Assembly (NCBI GenBank): GCA_964480915.1 | Contig: CAYZRS010000030.1 | Coordinates: forward strand, 1 to 63,842 | Length of the DNA stretch: 63,842 bases | Reading direction: 5' to 3' | DNA from: CAWGCE01 sp964480915 | Lineage (GTDB): Bacteria; Planctomycetota; Planctomycetia; Pirellulales; Pirellulaceae | Part shown: positions 19,345-28,504 of the stretch, piece after piece | Numbering within the stretch: position 1 is the first letter of the stretch | Layout of the letters: the number at the start of each line of letters is the position of its first letter | Position numbers and translations under genes: made by a program | The notes under the pieces: model-generated | What the model saw: the letters and a program-made list of their open reading frames with translations, nothing else | The model's database searches: none | What the model was told of the DNA's origin: nothing

Positions 19345-19524
19345 TCAACCACCGTCGCCTGAAATTGGCGGCGGCTCATTTCCTGTTTCGCCGTCGTTCT
19401 GTATGTCATCACCGACGCCGGTCAGCATTTCACGAAGTTCCAACGATTCGACGTGAAATTCGACATTTCGTTCTTGAGAATTTCGACGGCGGTTTTTGTT
19501 TGATTTTGCAGTACGGAAGAACAT
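19345..19524 (-). CDS. Stand-alone LEPR-XLL miniprotein (59 aa)
   Basis: A 59-residue basic-then-acidic protein. Residues 10-18 are Arg/Asn-rich, then FHVESLELREMLTG matches the planctomycete LEPR-XLL motif, normally found at the N-terminus of very large surface proteins. The tail (about 22 residues) is Gly/Asp/Pro-rich with no further domain. AAGGAGG at 19531-19537, six bases before the ATG at 19524, is the best ribosome-binding site in the window and argues that this start is real; the open frame extends to 19626 without one. The stop is only 13 bp from the convergent kinase stop. The sigma factor gene lies 185 bp upstream on the same strand. It could be an intact small protein or the remains of a larger one. 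Confidence 0.75.
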   Translation of the reverse strand: MFFRTAKSNKNRRRNSQERNVEFHVESLELREMLTGVGDDIQNDGETGNEPPPISGDGG

Positions 19525-19709
19525 GGTTAGCCTCCTTGAGGTGAAAAGAGATGCGCCGAGCACCCCAATCGGCGATCGTCCGATCGAGTCAGCGCGCATA
19601 AACACAGACCAAGAGGACAGGACCACACTGGGCCATCCCCTAAACCCTTCATTGCAAGCGGGACCTGCGAACCGTCAGAATTCTGGCAAGTCTTGAGAAA
19701 AAAAGAGGA

Positions 19710-20330
19710 TTATCGCCGCGTACTAAGATCTTCCCCAGAACTTCGGCGACTCAACAGGCTTTTAAGTTCACTGATCCGCCTTTCGACGGTGCTCTTGCTA
19801 CAACGCAAGGCCTTGGCAATCTCTGCCACCGAATGCCCCGACATCCGCATCAATGCGATTTGTCGAATTTGGTCGTCCTTCATCGAAGCCAAGAGTTCCC
19901 GAAAGACTCGCGAATCTTCGAATGCCTGCTTGGGGCTCACGGTCTTGGCAGCGACACCATCGATCCCGTTCCGAGGGTGACGATTGGCGAAACCAGATTC
20001 GCCACGAACCTTCCCACGTCCCCGTTTCGCTGCCAACTTACGACGGATGACTTCTGCCGATTTGTTCTTTGCCATCCCATTCAACAGCCGCCCAAGCTCC
20101 TTCCGATTGGCCGGTGCTGCAAGACGGCCATCGGCGACCCGCTGAAATAGACTATTCAGAACCTTAATGGCAACATCCTCGCCATCTGCGTCCCGCTGCT
20201 GTTTGCCAAGATAACGATTTGCCACCGACTCTAATCGCTTGGCAAATTTCCGCATTACGTGATGCTGAGCCAAAGAGTCACCCGCAGGCAACCCATCCAG
20301 CCAGCGAGATACCGGTTCTTCAGGAATCAT
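19710..20330 (-). CDS. ECF-type RNA polymerase sigma factor
   Basis: A 206-residue sigma-70 family factor. The C-terminal region sigma-4 helix-turn-helix is clear (GHSVAEIAKALRCSKSTVER, about residues 165-190). The N-terminal part (FAKRLESVANRYL) fits the sigma-2 region, with a long basic linker between (KLAAKRGRGKVRGE). This layout matches planctomycete ECF groups encoded beside Ser/Thr kinases. No anti-sigma factor gene is visible next to it, which fits control by the neighbouring kinase instead. The same strand carries the LEPR-XLL miniprotein 185 bp downstream, a candidate co-transcribed or target gene. Confidence 0.88.
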   Translation of the reverse strand: MIPEEPVSRWLDGLPAGDSLAQHHVMRKFAKRLESVANRYLGKQQRDADGEDVAIKVLNSLFQRVADGRLAAPANRKELGRLLNGMAKNKSAEVIRRKLAAKRGRGKVRGESGFANRHPRNGIDGVAAKTVSPKQAFEDSRVFRELLASMKDDQIRQIALMRMSGHSVAEIAKALRCSKSTVERRISELKSLLSRRSSGEDLSTRR

Positions 20331-20746
20331 GGCACCGATCTACCCTCTCGAGAAAACCTAACCTATCGACTTGGATAACAATTTGTTACAGGTGACACAC
20401 GGCAATCATGCAATGCGATGGAGTTGCTGAAAAGTAGGGATAACGGCAGTTCGAGAAACTATTCGAAATCCACGGCTGCCGGCCGCAGCCGATCCTACCT
20501 CCCACCAGCGCGCGGATCGCCCACGACGACAATTGATAATCGGCCTATTTTCTCAGCTCGTTCTTCCATCACAACAGCACAGTCTGCAACCGAAGAAGGG
20601 ACGCATTCGCTGCCCTTCGGTTCGGGTACTTGGTTCGGGTACCCTTACGGACAGGCTCCACGGCCCTGACCACCGCATCGCCGGCCGGCTATAATTGGCG
20701 AGAATCACCAGGCCTGCCCGAGCACTCTAGGAGAATTGACGTCGAT
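20331..20746. other. Divergent intergenic region without a gene
   Basis: This 416-bp stretch separates the sigma factor gene from the DUF971 gene. I see no credible coding frame. It contains a GC-rich inverted repeat around 20472-20490 (ggctgccggccgcagcc) and a tandem ggttcgggtac at about 20619-20642, immediately upstream of the DUF971 gene's leader. Confidence 0.55.
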
Positions 20747-21061
20747 ATGAACATCGTCCCCGTAAAGATCGAACAACCCAATGTTGAAACGCTGAAAATC
20801 GAATGGCAAGACGGGCATATTAGCGAACATGCGGTCAGTGCTTTGCGAGACGCATGTCCTTGTGCGACATGCCGCGAAAAGAGACGGGCCGACTCTCAAC
20901 CTAGCTCACAACTACCGGTGCTAACACTCGAAGAGGCGCAGCCGACTCGCATCGAAACGATGAAACCGGTGGGCAACTATGCCTACGCCATCCATTTTAA
21001 CGATGGACACGATACCGGCATTTTCACTTTAGAGTTTCTGCGCAGCTTTGGTGGAAAATAG
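20747..21061 (+). CDS. DUF971 domain protein
   Basis: A 104-residue protein made of one DUF971 domain, the fold also found at the N-terminus of gamma-butyrobetaine hydroxylases. Seen: LKIEWQDGHISEH near the start, the cysteine motif CPCATCREKRR (about residues 36-46), and GNYAYAIHFNDGHDTGIF. The cysteines could bind zinc or an iron-sulphur cluster; related proteins occur near Fe-S and cofactor genes, but its role is unknown. I start at the ATG at 20747, with GGAGA about 12 bases upstream; the longer frame from 20630 is unlikely. It converges on the transporter operon. Confidence 0.88.
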   Translation: MNIVPVKIEQPNVETLKIEWQDGHISEHAVSALRDACPCATCREKRRADSQPSSQLPVLTLEEAQPTRIETMKPVGNYAYAIHFNDGHDTGIFTLEFLRSFGGK

Positions 21062-21096
21062 CACGAAGCGGCAGTTGATGAAGACCGCAAGACCAC

Positions 21097-22671
21097 TCAC
21101 GGCTTGGGGGCAGCTTCTGGTGGAGCCTTCTCTTCTTCCAGCCCCGCTTTTTCCAACTGTCGGAATGATTCCATATCGAATCCTTCCTCAGCATTGGTTT
21201 CTGCGATCGAGACGACATCCGAACGTCGGAGATGAATTTTCTTGTACTCATCTTCAGGAATGACGTAATACCAATCGGCAAATCGGTAATTGAGTCCTTG
21301 GACACGAGATTCGGCTTGAGCGATCTGCTCGTTGTAATCATCCAATGCCCGCTCGTATTCTTTGAGCAACGCATCTTTTTCTTCCTCGCCAGACTCGGCC
21401 TCGTCTTTACCCGCCTCTTCGCTATCAGTTTCCGCAGCCTCCACATCCCCTTGGGGCTCTTCTTCCGACGCATCGGGCGCTGTTAGTCCCGCGGGTGGTT
21501 CCGGTTTCTCAAACGCGCTTTCATCCAATTGAGCCGTCACCATGACGAATCGGTTTAGCTTGCTGCCTTCGCTCCCCTGTTCGATGCCGGCGACCTGTCC
21601 AAAGCGGAACTGGTACTGCAATCCGCCTTTCGTGCGGACCATCACCTCTCCATCGCTGGATCGTAACTTCATCGCACCGTCCGGCATCTGAACCGGATAG
21701 AAACCATGTTCAAACAGCGAACGAATCCCTTCTTGGTCGTTCCAAAATTCCTCTCTCGCTTTCAGCCCGGCACCCAGCCCAGCCGGCTTGCGCTCCACGT
21801 CGACGATTTTTAGTTCGTCGAGCGCATTCTTCATTCCGTCGAGCGCCTTTTTGTTCAGCTCTTCGAAATCCAACAGGGAAGTGGGCTGCAAATCGTCACC
21901 CCGCAATTCGCGCAAGTCTTTGAGGTCCCACTTGAAATCTTGGTCGTTCCACGCGACGTTCATTTCCAGTCGCTGTTGGTCATTGAGCGAAATTTGCCCT
22001 CGCTGCGTCATTTGGGGACTGGCCGAATAGTCGCGAATCGTCATTTCGGTGATGTCCATGCCCTGCAACTGAAGCACATCCTGTTCGATCCAATCTTGGA
22101 ATTTGGTCGACATCGTGCTGGGATCGATTTTCACTGTATAGACCCGGTCCAAGTCGCCAGCCCGGACATAGCGTTGCCCTGCTTGTTTCTGCACTTCTTT
22201 GCCGATAATCAATTCGGCCAACGTCCGCCCCGTTTCGTCTTTCATCTTGATCAGTTTGCCAACACCATCGTCGCCTAGCGACACCTTGTCGGCGTCTGGC
22301 TTCACGACACCGAAGGTCGCGTGATCTTTCTTGCGATCGCTGATCACATTGATGACTTCTAAGCCGACCAGGACGGTCGCCGCTTCCGCTAGATTTTCTT
22401 GAGCGTCTGCAGGGTAGTCGTTGTGCGACGGAATCACCCAAGCGCCATTTTTTTGAGCCACACGAAACGACGTCAACTGCCCCAGTTCTTCGTCGTACTC
22501 GACGACTTCCATCTGCTTCGCTTTGTCCGGATCTTCAAACTGCTCAAACAGTGGTTTGCCGATCGAGCCTGGATGGGCAACGCCCACGGTATTCGGTTTC
22601 CCCATCCAAGCGGCGGCGACTGCACCGCAAGCGCCTAGAACGAACAGGATGGTTTTGGTCGTCTCACTCAT
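21097..22671 (-). CDS. DUF4340 domain protein of a Gld-type transporter operon
   Basis: A 524-residue protein with an N-terminal membrane anchor (TILFVLGACGAVAAAWMG) and a large exposed domain of the DUF4340 type, internally repeated (ASLGDDGVGKLIKMKDETG-like segments). The last 130 residues are strongly acidic and Glu-rich, then basic, probably disordered or coiled. It is the third gene of an operon with a GldA-like ATPase and a GldF-GldG fusion, a three-gene arrangement seen across many phyla whose substrate is unknown. GGAG seven bases before the ATG at 22671 sets the start; an upstream codon at 22686 is less likely. Confidence 0.88.
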   Translation of the reverse strand: MSETTKTILFVLGACGAVAAAWMGKPNTVGVAHPGSIGKPLFEQFEDPDKAKQMEVVEYDEELGQLTSFRVAQKNGAWVIPSHNDYPADAQENLAEAATVLVGLEVINVISDRKKDHATFGVVKPDADKVSLGDDGVGKLIKMKDETGRTLAELIIGKEVQKQAGQRYVRAGDLDRVYTVKIDPSTMSTKFQDWIEQDVLQLQGMDITEMTIRDYSASPQMTQRGQISLNDQQRLEMNVAWNDQDFKWDLKDLRELRGDDLQPTSLLDFEELNKKALDGMKNALDELKIVDVERKPAGLGAGLKAREEFWNDQEGIRSLFEHGFYPVQMPDGAMKLRSSDGEVMVRTKGGLQYQFRFGQVAGIEQGSEGSKLNRFVMVTAQLDESAFEKPEPPAGLTAPDASEEEPQGDVEAAETDSEEAGKDEAESGEEEKDALLKEYERALDDYNEQIAQAESRVQGLNYRFADWYYVIPEDEYKKIHLRRSDVVSIAETNAEEGFDMESFRQLEKAGLEEEKAPPEAAPKP

Positions 22672-22712
22672 GACTTGCTCCAGCAAGATTTGATGGTTTC
22701 AATGTTTCTTGA

Positions 22713-25685
22713 CTACTTGAGCCGTTCCGTACCGACCGTGGCCCGTTCACGTTTGGCTCGAGCATTCCACACCAACAGGCCCACGATGAACGGTGGCAGC
22801 AGAGGCAAGAACGCCGCGTAGAGTTTGTATTGGGTCTGAACTTTCCGAACCTTCATCGCCAGGTCATTCTGAATGACTTGCAAGCGACGGTCACGCTCGC
22901 GTTCCAAAATCTCGGTTTCCGCCTCTAGCTTTTTGGCGGCAACTTTCTGTTGAATTCCCAACCGTTGCACCTCCGCAATGATCTCAGGAGTCTGGCTCTG
23001 TCCCTCTTCCATCGCGATTCGCTGAAGTTCTTCGATCTTCTCTTCGATCTGCTTGCTATTCTTGGAGAGGCGTTCCCGAGCCGCGTCTTGCGCTTCTTGG
23101 AATTTGTTATCGAATTCTGAAATTTCTTCCATCGCAGCGTCGCGAGCGACTTCAGTTTGCATCTCGACCAACTTCAACGTACTGTGCCGCGTTTTTCGTT
23201 TGCGAATTTCGATCAATCGCTCATCGCCTGCCAGGCTGTCGAGAACATTCAAGACAAACGTGACATTGTCGAAATCCCAATTCAGTTCGGAATCGGGCTG
23301 GGCTCGCAGCCGTAGAAAATCGGAACTGATGACATCCAAGTCGGCAACATAAATGACATGGATTTCCTTTTCCCGTTCTTCCTCGGGCGACGAGTTGATC
23401 ACGCTGGCTGCCTTTGCTTCTGCAGCCACGTCGGCTTGCGGTGGTTCGGCACCTGGTACCGCCTGGGCTACTAACAGTGGCGATCGGGCGTCCGACATCG
23501 TGAGGTCGTCCTTCAGGAAACCGCGAATACGGGCACCAATGACATATCGCTTTTTGGAAAATCGCTGCGAACGCATGAAGTTCAGCATGCGAGGATCACG
23601 CTGATTTTGGCGTAAGTCTTCTGGCGTCATCGTCCCGGTTCGATCGCCGGCGCGAACGAGCGGAGTGAACTCCAGTTCCCGGGCACCGATGTTCCGAATC
23701 CCGCCTGGGAATAGGAACAGCAACTGCGAAAGCCCCGAAGTAACATCTTCATCAATGTTGAGTGAATCGTCTTGAGCGCCCGGCGCATCGGGACTCACAA
23801 AGACCCATTCCGGCGTGATCTGCTGATGACTGATCTTGTTGCCGTAAGGATTGTAGTCCTGCCAAATCACATGGGCGTTGAAGAGGCTACCCATCGGCGA
23901 ATCTTCACCCACCATGTAGATCCCCAGGGTGTCCCACAGTTTCCGAATATCGCCTTTCGGTTCCGGCTGCTGCCCTCCCATGCCAAACATGCCACCTTGC
24001 GGTCGGCGGGGCTCGCCCGTCCCGGGCGCAGCAGCAGTGATCGGCAGCGGATCTTCGAAAATGGCTGTCGGCTGGCCATCCCGAATCACGGCAATGACAT
24101 TTTCCAACTGGGGCTGTGTCAGCGAAGATGGTTGGACGATCAGCAAGGCATCGAACACGCCCGCTTGAATCGGTTGAGACGGATCGACCTCTTCGACGTC
24201 GTACTGCTTCTCTAGCTCTTCGACGATGAGCTCTTTCGGCGATTGAGACATCGCCTGCATGTTGAATCCACCAAACAGAGGCACATCGGTTTTGACCACA
24301 CCGATCCGTTTTCGCTCCCCTTTGGAAACCGTGGCAATCGAACGCATCAATTCATATTCGACCGGCACGCCTTGGTCGAAGAAGGGAATGACGACGCGTT
24401 GCAATCCCGAGGTGAAGGCCGCACCAAGAAACAGGTCTTCTTGGCGAATTCCGCCACGACTTTGAATCGTCACTCGACGAGCAGTAATACCATACTGATC
24501 TTCGGCTCGCGTCGCCTGTTCCGTAAACGGTTCTAGGTCATCGTAAACACGAACTTCGACGTTCTTGCCGCCACGCGCTTCAAATTCTCGCAGCAGATTA
24601 ATCAAGTCGATGCGCGTGTTCACGTACGCCTGAGGAACGTCGCTGCTGATAAACGCTTCAATCAGCACCCCGTTTTCCGTATCGAGATTGCTGAGTAGCT
24701 CCTTCGTGTCGCCGGCGAGCGAACTGATGTTGCCGCTGGTCGCGTCCATCCGCAGTCGGTTGAGTATTCCATTTCCGGCCAAGAACCGGCTACCGGCGAG
24801 GGCGATCACAAGCATCGCGATCGTGCGGACGAGATAGTGGCCGAATTTTGAACTTCCGGAAGACGACACCCAATGGCGACGTCCAATCATGATCATGCTG
24901 ACGTAGACGCCAAACGTCGTGATCAGCAAGAAAAACGCCACCGAACCGAAGCTCAAAACGCCACGGCCAAAGTCGGCGAACCGTGAAGCGTAACTCCACC
25001 AAGAAAGGTCCTGTGCCAACCAACGTTGTGGGATGACTCGATCGGCATACATCAAAAACGCCAACGGGGCGTTAAAGAGCGCCCCAAGGATGAACCCGAC
25101 GGTCAGGTTGCTCGTCAAGAACGAAGCGACCATCCCCAGCGACAACATCGCCAACCCGATAAACCAATAGCCGGAATACGTGGTGGCAAACAGCCCCACA
25201 TCGACGTCGCCGAGTGCCAGAGAAACCAGCACCAAGAAGTTCGTCACCATCGAAAGCAACAACGAGACGCTAAAAATGGCAACCGCAGCCAAGTACTTGC
25301 CCATCACGATGTCGAAATCGGTCGCCGGAATGGTGAGCAGCAATTCGTCCGTGCCCTCACGACGTTCTTCAGACCAGATGCTCATCGTGATCGCCGGAAT
25401 GAAGACGAGCATGATCAATGGGAACCAATGGTTCAGTTGGCTCAGCGTTGCCAAATTGTCATTGAAGAAATTATCGGGCCAGAAAGCGGCGATCGAACTG
25501 AGCAGCATGAATACGCAAATGAATACGTATCCCGTTGGGCTGCTAAAGTAGCCAACGAAATTTCGACGCATGACAGCAAACGTTGCCTGCTTGCCTTTCG
25601 CCAGCGGACCCAACAAAGCGATCACAACCATCGCGAGTAACGCGATGAAGACGAGCAACTTGATGATCGGGAGAAAAATTTCCAT
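22713..25685 (-). CDS. ABC-2 permease fused to GldG-like auxiliary domain
   Basis: A 990-residue protein joining two proteins that are separate in Bacteroidetes gliding operons. Residues 1-310 carry about seven membrane helices and the ABC-2 permease motif WSEERREGTDELLLTIP. After that comes a GldG-type exposed domain (about 320-870) with NLDTENGVLIEAFISSDVP and RVYDDLEPFTEQATRAE. A long charged coiled-coil stretch (about 860-950, rich in Arg, Glu, Gln) is followed by a final helix (LPLLPPFIVGLLVWNA). It would form the membrane channel of the transporter whose ATPase is encoded 91 bp upstream. In non-gliding bacteria such operons probably export or remodel an envelope component. Confidence 0.92.
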   Translation of the reverse strand: MEIFLPIIKLLVFIALLAMVVIALLGPLAKGKQATFAVMRRNFVGYFSSPTGYVFICVFMLLSSIAAFWPDNFFNDNLATLSQLNHWFPLIMLVFIPAITMSIWSEERREGTDELLLTIPATDFDIVMGKYLAAVAIFSVSLLLSMVTNFLVLVSLALGDVDVGLFATTYSGYWFIGLAMLSLGMVASFLTSNLTVGFILGALFNAPLAFLMYADRVIPQRWLAQDLSWWSYASRFADFGRGVLSFGSVAFFLLITTFGVYVSMIMIGRRHWVSSSGSSKFGHYLVRTIAMLVIALAGSRFLAGNGILNRLRMDATSGNISSLAGDTKELLSNLDTENGVLIEAFISSDVPQAYVNTRIDLINLLREFEARGGKNVEVRVYDDLEPFTEQATRAEDQYGITARRVTIQSRGGIRQEDLFLGAAFTSGLQRVVIPFFDQGVPVEYELMRSIATVSKGERKRIGVVKTDVPLFGGFNMQAMSQSPKELIVEELEKQYDVEEVDPSQPIQAGVFDALLIVQPSSLTQPQLENVIAVIRDGQPTAIFEDPLPITAAAPGTGEPRRPQGGMFGMGGQQPEPKGDIRKLWDTLGIYMVGEDSPMGSLFNAHVIWQDYNPYGNKISHQQITPEWVFVSPDAPGAQDDSLNIDEDVTSGLSQLLFLFPGGIRNIGARELEFTPLVRAGDRTGTMTPEDLRQNQRDPRMLNFMRSQRFSKKRYVIGARIRGFLKDDLTMSDARSPLLVAQAVPGAEPPQADVAAEAKAASVINSSPEEEREKEIHVIYVADLDVISSDFLRLRAQPDSELNWDFDNVTFVLNVLDSLAGDERLIEIRKRKTRHSTLKLVEMQTEVARDAAMEEISEFDNKFQEAQDAARERLSKNSKQIEEKIEELQRIAMEEGQSQTPEIIAEVQRLGIQQKVAAKKLEAETEILERERDRRLQVIQNDLAMKVRKVQTQYKLYAAFLPLLPPFIVGLLVWNARAKRERATVGTERLK

Positions 25686-25776
25686 GTTTCACAATCTCAA
25701 TCGAATGAAAGCGGAGGCTGTCTAGCCAACGATGATTACGGTTGTATCTCGAAACGCCTACAAGCGTTCGTGCCGC

Positions 25777-26514
25777 CTAAGCGACCGATTTATCGGGATT
25801 CGTCAGTTCGCGGAAAACTTCGTCCAGCGACTTGCCACGGGATGTCAGTTCAGCAATCGGGCCATCGTATCTCAAGCGCCCTTCGCTGATGACGATCGCT
25901 CGGTTTGCCATCGCATCTACCTCCTGCATGATGTGCGTCGAGAGTAGAATCGTCTTCTTCTCGCCCAACTTCAAAAGGGTATCCCGAACTTGACTGATTT
26001 GATTCGGGTCCAGTCCTGCCGTCGGCTCATCCATGATCAGCACGTCAGGTTCGTGCAGCAGCGCTTGCGCCATGCCAACCCGTTGACGAAACCCCTTCGA
26101 CAATTTGCCAATCGGTTTGTGGAGCACGCTTTCGAGCTGAACCAACCCGACCACAAAGTCGATCCGGTCATCTTTTACGCCTTTTTGCAATCCTCGAGCG
26201 TCGGCGAAAAAGTGCAACAGCGTGTAGGGCGTCATGTCGGGATAGAGCGGTCCGTTTTCCGGCAAGTAGCCAAGTCGTTGCGAACCGGCAATCCGGTCGG
26301 TGGCCATGTTGTGGCCGGCAATCATCGCCTCCCCTTCGGACGGCGCCAGGTAGCCGGTCAACAATTTCATGGTCGTACTCTTGCCGGCACCATTGGGGCC
26401 CAGAAATGCGACCACCTCGCCTGGATCGATCTGAAAACTAACGTCCCGACAGGCAGCGAATTGTCCGTAAAATTTCGAGAGGCCCTTGGCCTCGATCATC
26501 GGGGTGTTCGCCAT
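25777..26514 (-). CDS. ABC transporter ATPase, GldA-like
   Basis: The 245-residue ATP-binding subunit of the transporter. Walker A GPNGAGKST (about 38-46), the signature LSKGFRQR (about 137), and Walker B VLIMDEPTAGLD (about 157) followed by the switch His (STHIMQE) are all intact, so it should hydrolyse ATP. The sequence type is that of GldA/NatA-like exporters paired with ABC-2 permeases. It is the first gene of the operon with the GldF-GldG fusion and DUF4340 protein. AGGA lies ten bases before the ATG. Confidence 0.94.
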   Translation of the reverse strand: MANTPMIEAKGLSKFYGQFAACRDVSFQIDPGEVVAFLGPNGAGKSTTMKLLTGYLAPSEGEAMIAGHNMATDRIAGSQRLGYLPENGPLYPDMTPYTLLHFFADARGLQKGVKDDRIDFVVGLVQLESVLHKPIGKLSKGFRQRVGMAQALLHEPDVLIMDEPTAGLDPNQISQVRDTLLKLGEKKTILLSTHIMQEVDAMANRAIVISEGRLRYDGPIAELTSRGKSLDEVFRELTNPDKSVA

Positions 26515-26784
26515 GACTCAAAATCCTGACTAATAAATTGGAACGGCCCAAGCTGCTTAGCTGAAGCCGTTTGGCCTTAACCGTTTTTTACGAAGTCGTC
26601 TCTCGTTGGTTCGCTGTCCGCTGTGCTTTCCCAACCGGTATCGACCCACCATTCTTGACCGGGAAAGGCCGGTCCACTCCTGCGAGTGCTAAGAACCGGA
26701 GGTCGGAAACGGGGCTGGACGGCTCGAGCGGCGCGCCCGGGTGCCTCCGCAGAACCAATTTGATAATGAAATCCGGTCCTAAAC
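26515..26784. other. Intergenic region without a gene
   Basis: 270 bp between nadB and the ABC ATPase gene. Open frames of 60-105 codons here have no recognisable content. I see no hairpin followed by a T-run. Confidence 0.5.
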
Positions 26785-28419
26785 TCAAGTCCGAGACGCC
26801 AAACTTGGCTCATCTTGGCTCCGCTGAATCGGCAGATGACGCATCCAGTTCGAGTTGTCAGGCTCCGGAAAATCGAGTCGCAGGTGGGTTCCACGCGACT
26901 CCTGCCGCTTCAGCGCCGAATCGATGACGAGGCGAGCGACGGTCAGCATGTTTTGAAACTCCCACCCGACAGGGTCGTCCAACTGGCGGGCCAGAGCGTA
27001 TTTGCACCAGTTCTCCACCGATTCGGCCGCCTCTTCCAGCAACACGCCATTCCGCTGGACTCCGGCCGCACGCCACATCAGACTCTTCAAAGAATTTCCG
27101 ATATCTGACAAATCGAGCTGCTCACTGGTCGGCTCGTTGACCCGGTTTGAAAGGGGGATCGCCGTCAGCGTATCCTCGATGCTTGCCGCCGCAGCGGAAG
27201 CCAACTGCCCCGCCCGGACGCCAAAGACGATGCCCTCCAGCAGGCTGTTGGATGCGAGCCGATTGGCACCGTGCAGGCCGCTCGAGGTGACTTCTCCGGC
27301 CGCCCAGAGGCCAGGCATGTTCGTCCTCCCATCGGTGTCCACAGTGACGCCACCGATCATGTAATGGGCTCCAGGCCGGACCGGAATGCGATCGGTCGCG
27401 ATGTCGATGCCAAATTCATGACAAGTTCTGGAGATCCCCGGGAATCGCTGGTGGACGTACTCGGCATCCAAATGGCTCATGTCCAAGAACACATTCGGCC
27501 GGCGAATCGATGCCATGTGTTTGACGATGGATTGAGAAACGATGTCGCGTGGCGCGAGCTCGGCTCGATCATCGAATTCGGGCATGAACCGAAAGCCGTT
27601 GTGATCGACTAAGTGAGCCCCTTCCCCGCGCACCGCTTCGGTGATCAGACTGCGGCTGCTGCCAGCGATGTACAGGACGGTCGGATGGAACTGAACGAAT
27701 TCCATATCGCGCAGTTCGACGCCCGCACGATAGGCCATCGCGTGCCCGTCGCCCGTCGCAACGGGCGGATTGGTCGTTTCGCGAAAAATCTGTCCGGTGC
27801 CGCCAGTGCACAAGATCGTCTGTTTGGCCCAGACCAAGGTCTTGCCATGCTTGGCGTTCCACATCAGCGCACCTTGGCAGCGCCCTTCGTCGACCAGGAA
27901 ATCGATCGAGAATGTGTGTTGCCACATTTGCAAATGCTCGGCCTGACGCGCACGAGCAATCACCGCCCGCATGATTTCCGCACCGGTCGCATCGCCCAGC
28001 GCGTGCAAGATGCGGTTCTGACCGTGTCCACCTTCGCGACCTAAGAGGATGTCGCCTTCTGCTGATTCATCAAAATTGGTACCCCAAGCGATCAACTCTT
28101 CGATCCGTTCGGGTGCCGCACGAACAACGGTTTCGACAACGTCGCGATGACAAAGTTCGCCACCGGCGACCAGCGTATCTTGGATGTGCTCTTCAAAAGT
28201 GTCGGTCGGAGCGATCACCCCGGCGATGCCTCCTTGAGCATAATTGCTGTTCGATTCGCGCCATTCGTCTTTGGTCACGACCAGCACAGTCAACTTTGGA
28301 TCGACTTCCAACGCTGCGCGCAAGCCGGCCAGCCCACCTCCGATGACCAGCACATCGACAAAGTAATGCGGAATACGTTTCGGATCGAAGGGGACAAGAT
28401 AGCGAGGAATAGAATTCAT
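26785..28419 (-). CDS. nadB: L-aspartate oxidase
   Basis: The first enzyme of de novo NAD synthesis: it oxidises L-aspartate to iminoaspartate with FAD, using oxygen or fumarate. At 544 residues from the ATG at 28419 it has the family length. The FAD-binding motif VIGGGLAGLRAAL is at about 23-36, the catalytic-domain motif SNYAQGGIAGV follows, and GLWAAGEVTSSGLHGANRLASNSLLEG (split here as GEVTSSGLHGANRLASNS) is the second FAD contact. The frame extends upstream to 28473 with an unlikely N-terminus. NadA and NadC are not in the window. A 14-bp palindrome sits 56 bp upstream of the start. Confidence 0.95.
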   Translation of the reverse strand: MNSIPRYLVPFDPKRIPHYFVDVLVIGGGLAGLRAALEVDPKLTVLVVTKDEWRESNSNYAQGGIAGVIAPTDTFEEHIQDTLVAGGELCHRDVVETVVRAAPERIEELIAWGTNFDESAEGDILLGREGGHGQNRILHALGDATGAEIMRAVIARARQAEHLQMWQHTFSIDFLVDEGRCQGALMWNAKHGKTLVWAKQTILCTGGTGQIFRETTNPPVATGDGHAMAYRAGVELRDMEFVQFHPTVLYIAGSSRSLITEAVRGEGAHLVDHNGFRFMPEFDDRAELAPRDIVSQSIVKHMASIRRPNVFLDMSHLDAEYVHQRFPGISRTCHEFGIDIATDRIPVRPGAHYMIGGVTVDTDGRTNMPGLWAAGEVTSSGLHGANRLASNSLLEGIVFGVRAGQLASAAAASIEDTLTAIPLSNRVNEPTSEQLDLSDIGNSLKSLMWRAAGVQRNGVLLEEAAESVENWCKYALARQLDDPVGWEFQNMLTVARLVIDSALKRQESRGTHLRLDFPEPDNSNWMRHLPIQRSQDEPSLASRT

Positions 28420-28474
28420 AGACTCAAGCGGGTTAAAATGCGTTTCAGGTAAAGTAGCCAGATCGGCCCACATG

Positions 28475-28488
28475 CCTAGGGCCCTAGG
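28475..28488. promoter_or_regulatory. 14-bp perfect palindrome upstream of nadB
   Basis: cctagggccctagg equals its reverse complement. It lies 17 bp past the stop of the DUF4175-like gene and 56 bp upstream of the nadB ATG, on the likely transcription path of both. It could be an operator or a stem with a very tight turn; no T-run follows, so a terminator is less likely. Confidence 0.35.
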
Positions 28489-28504
28489 GGCCGTTCACGA
28501 CCGA

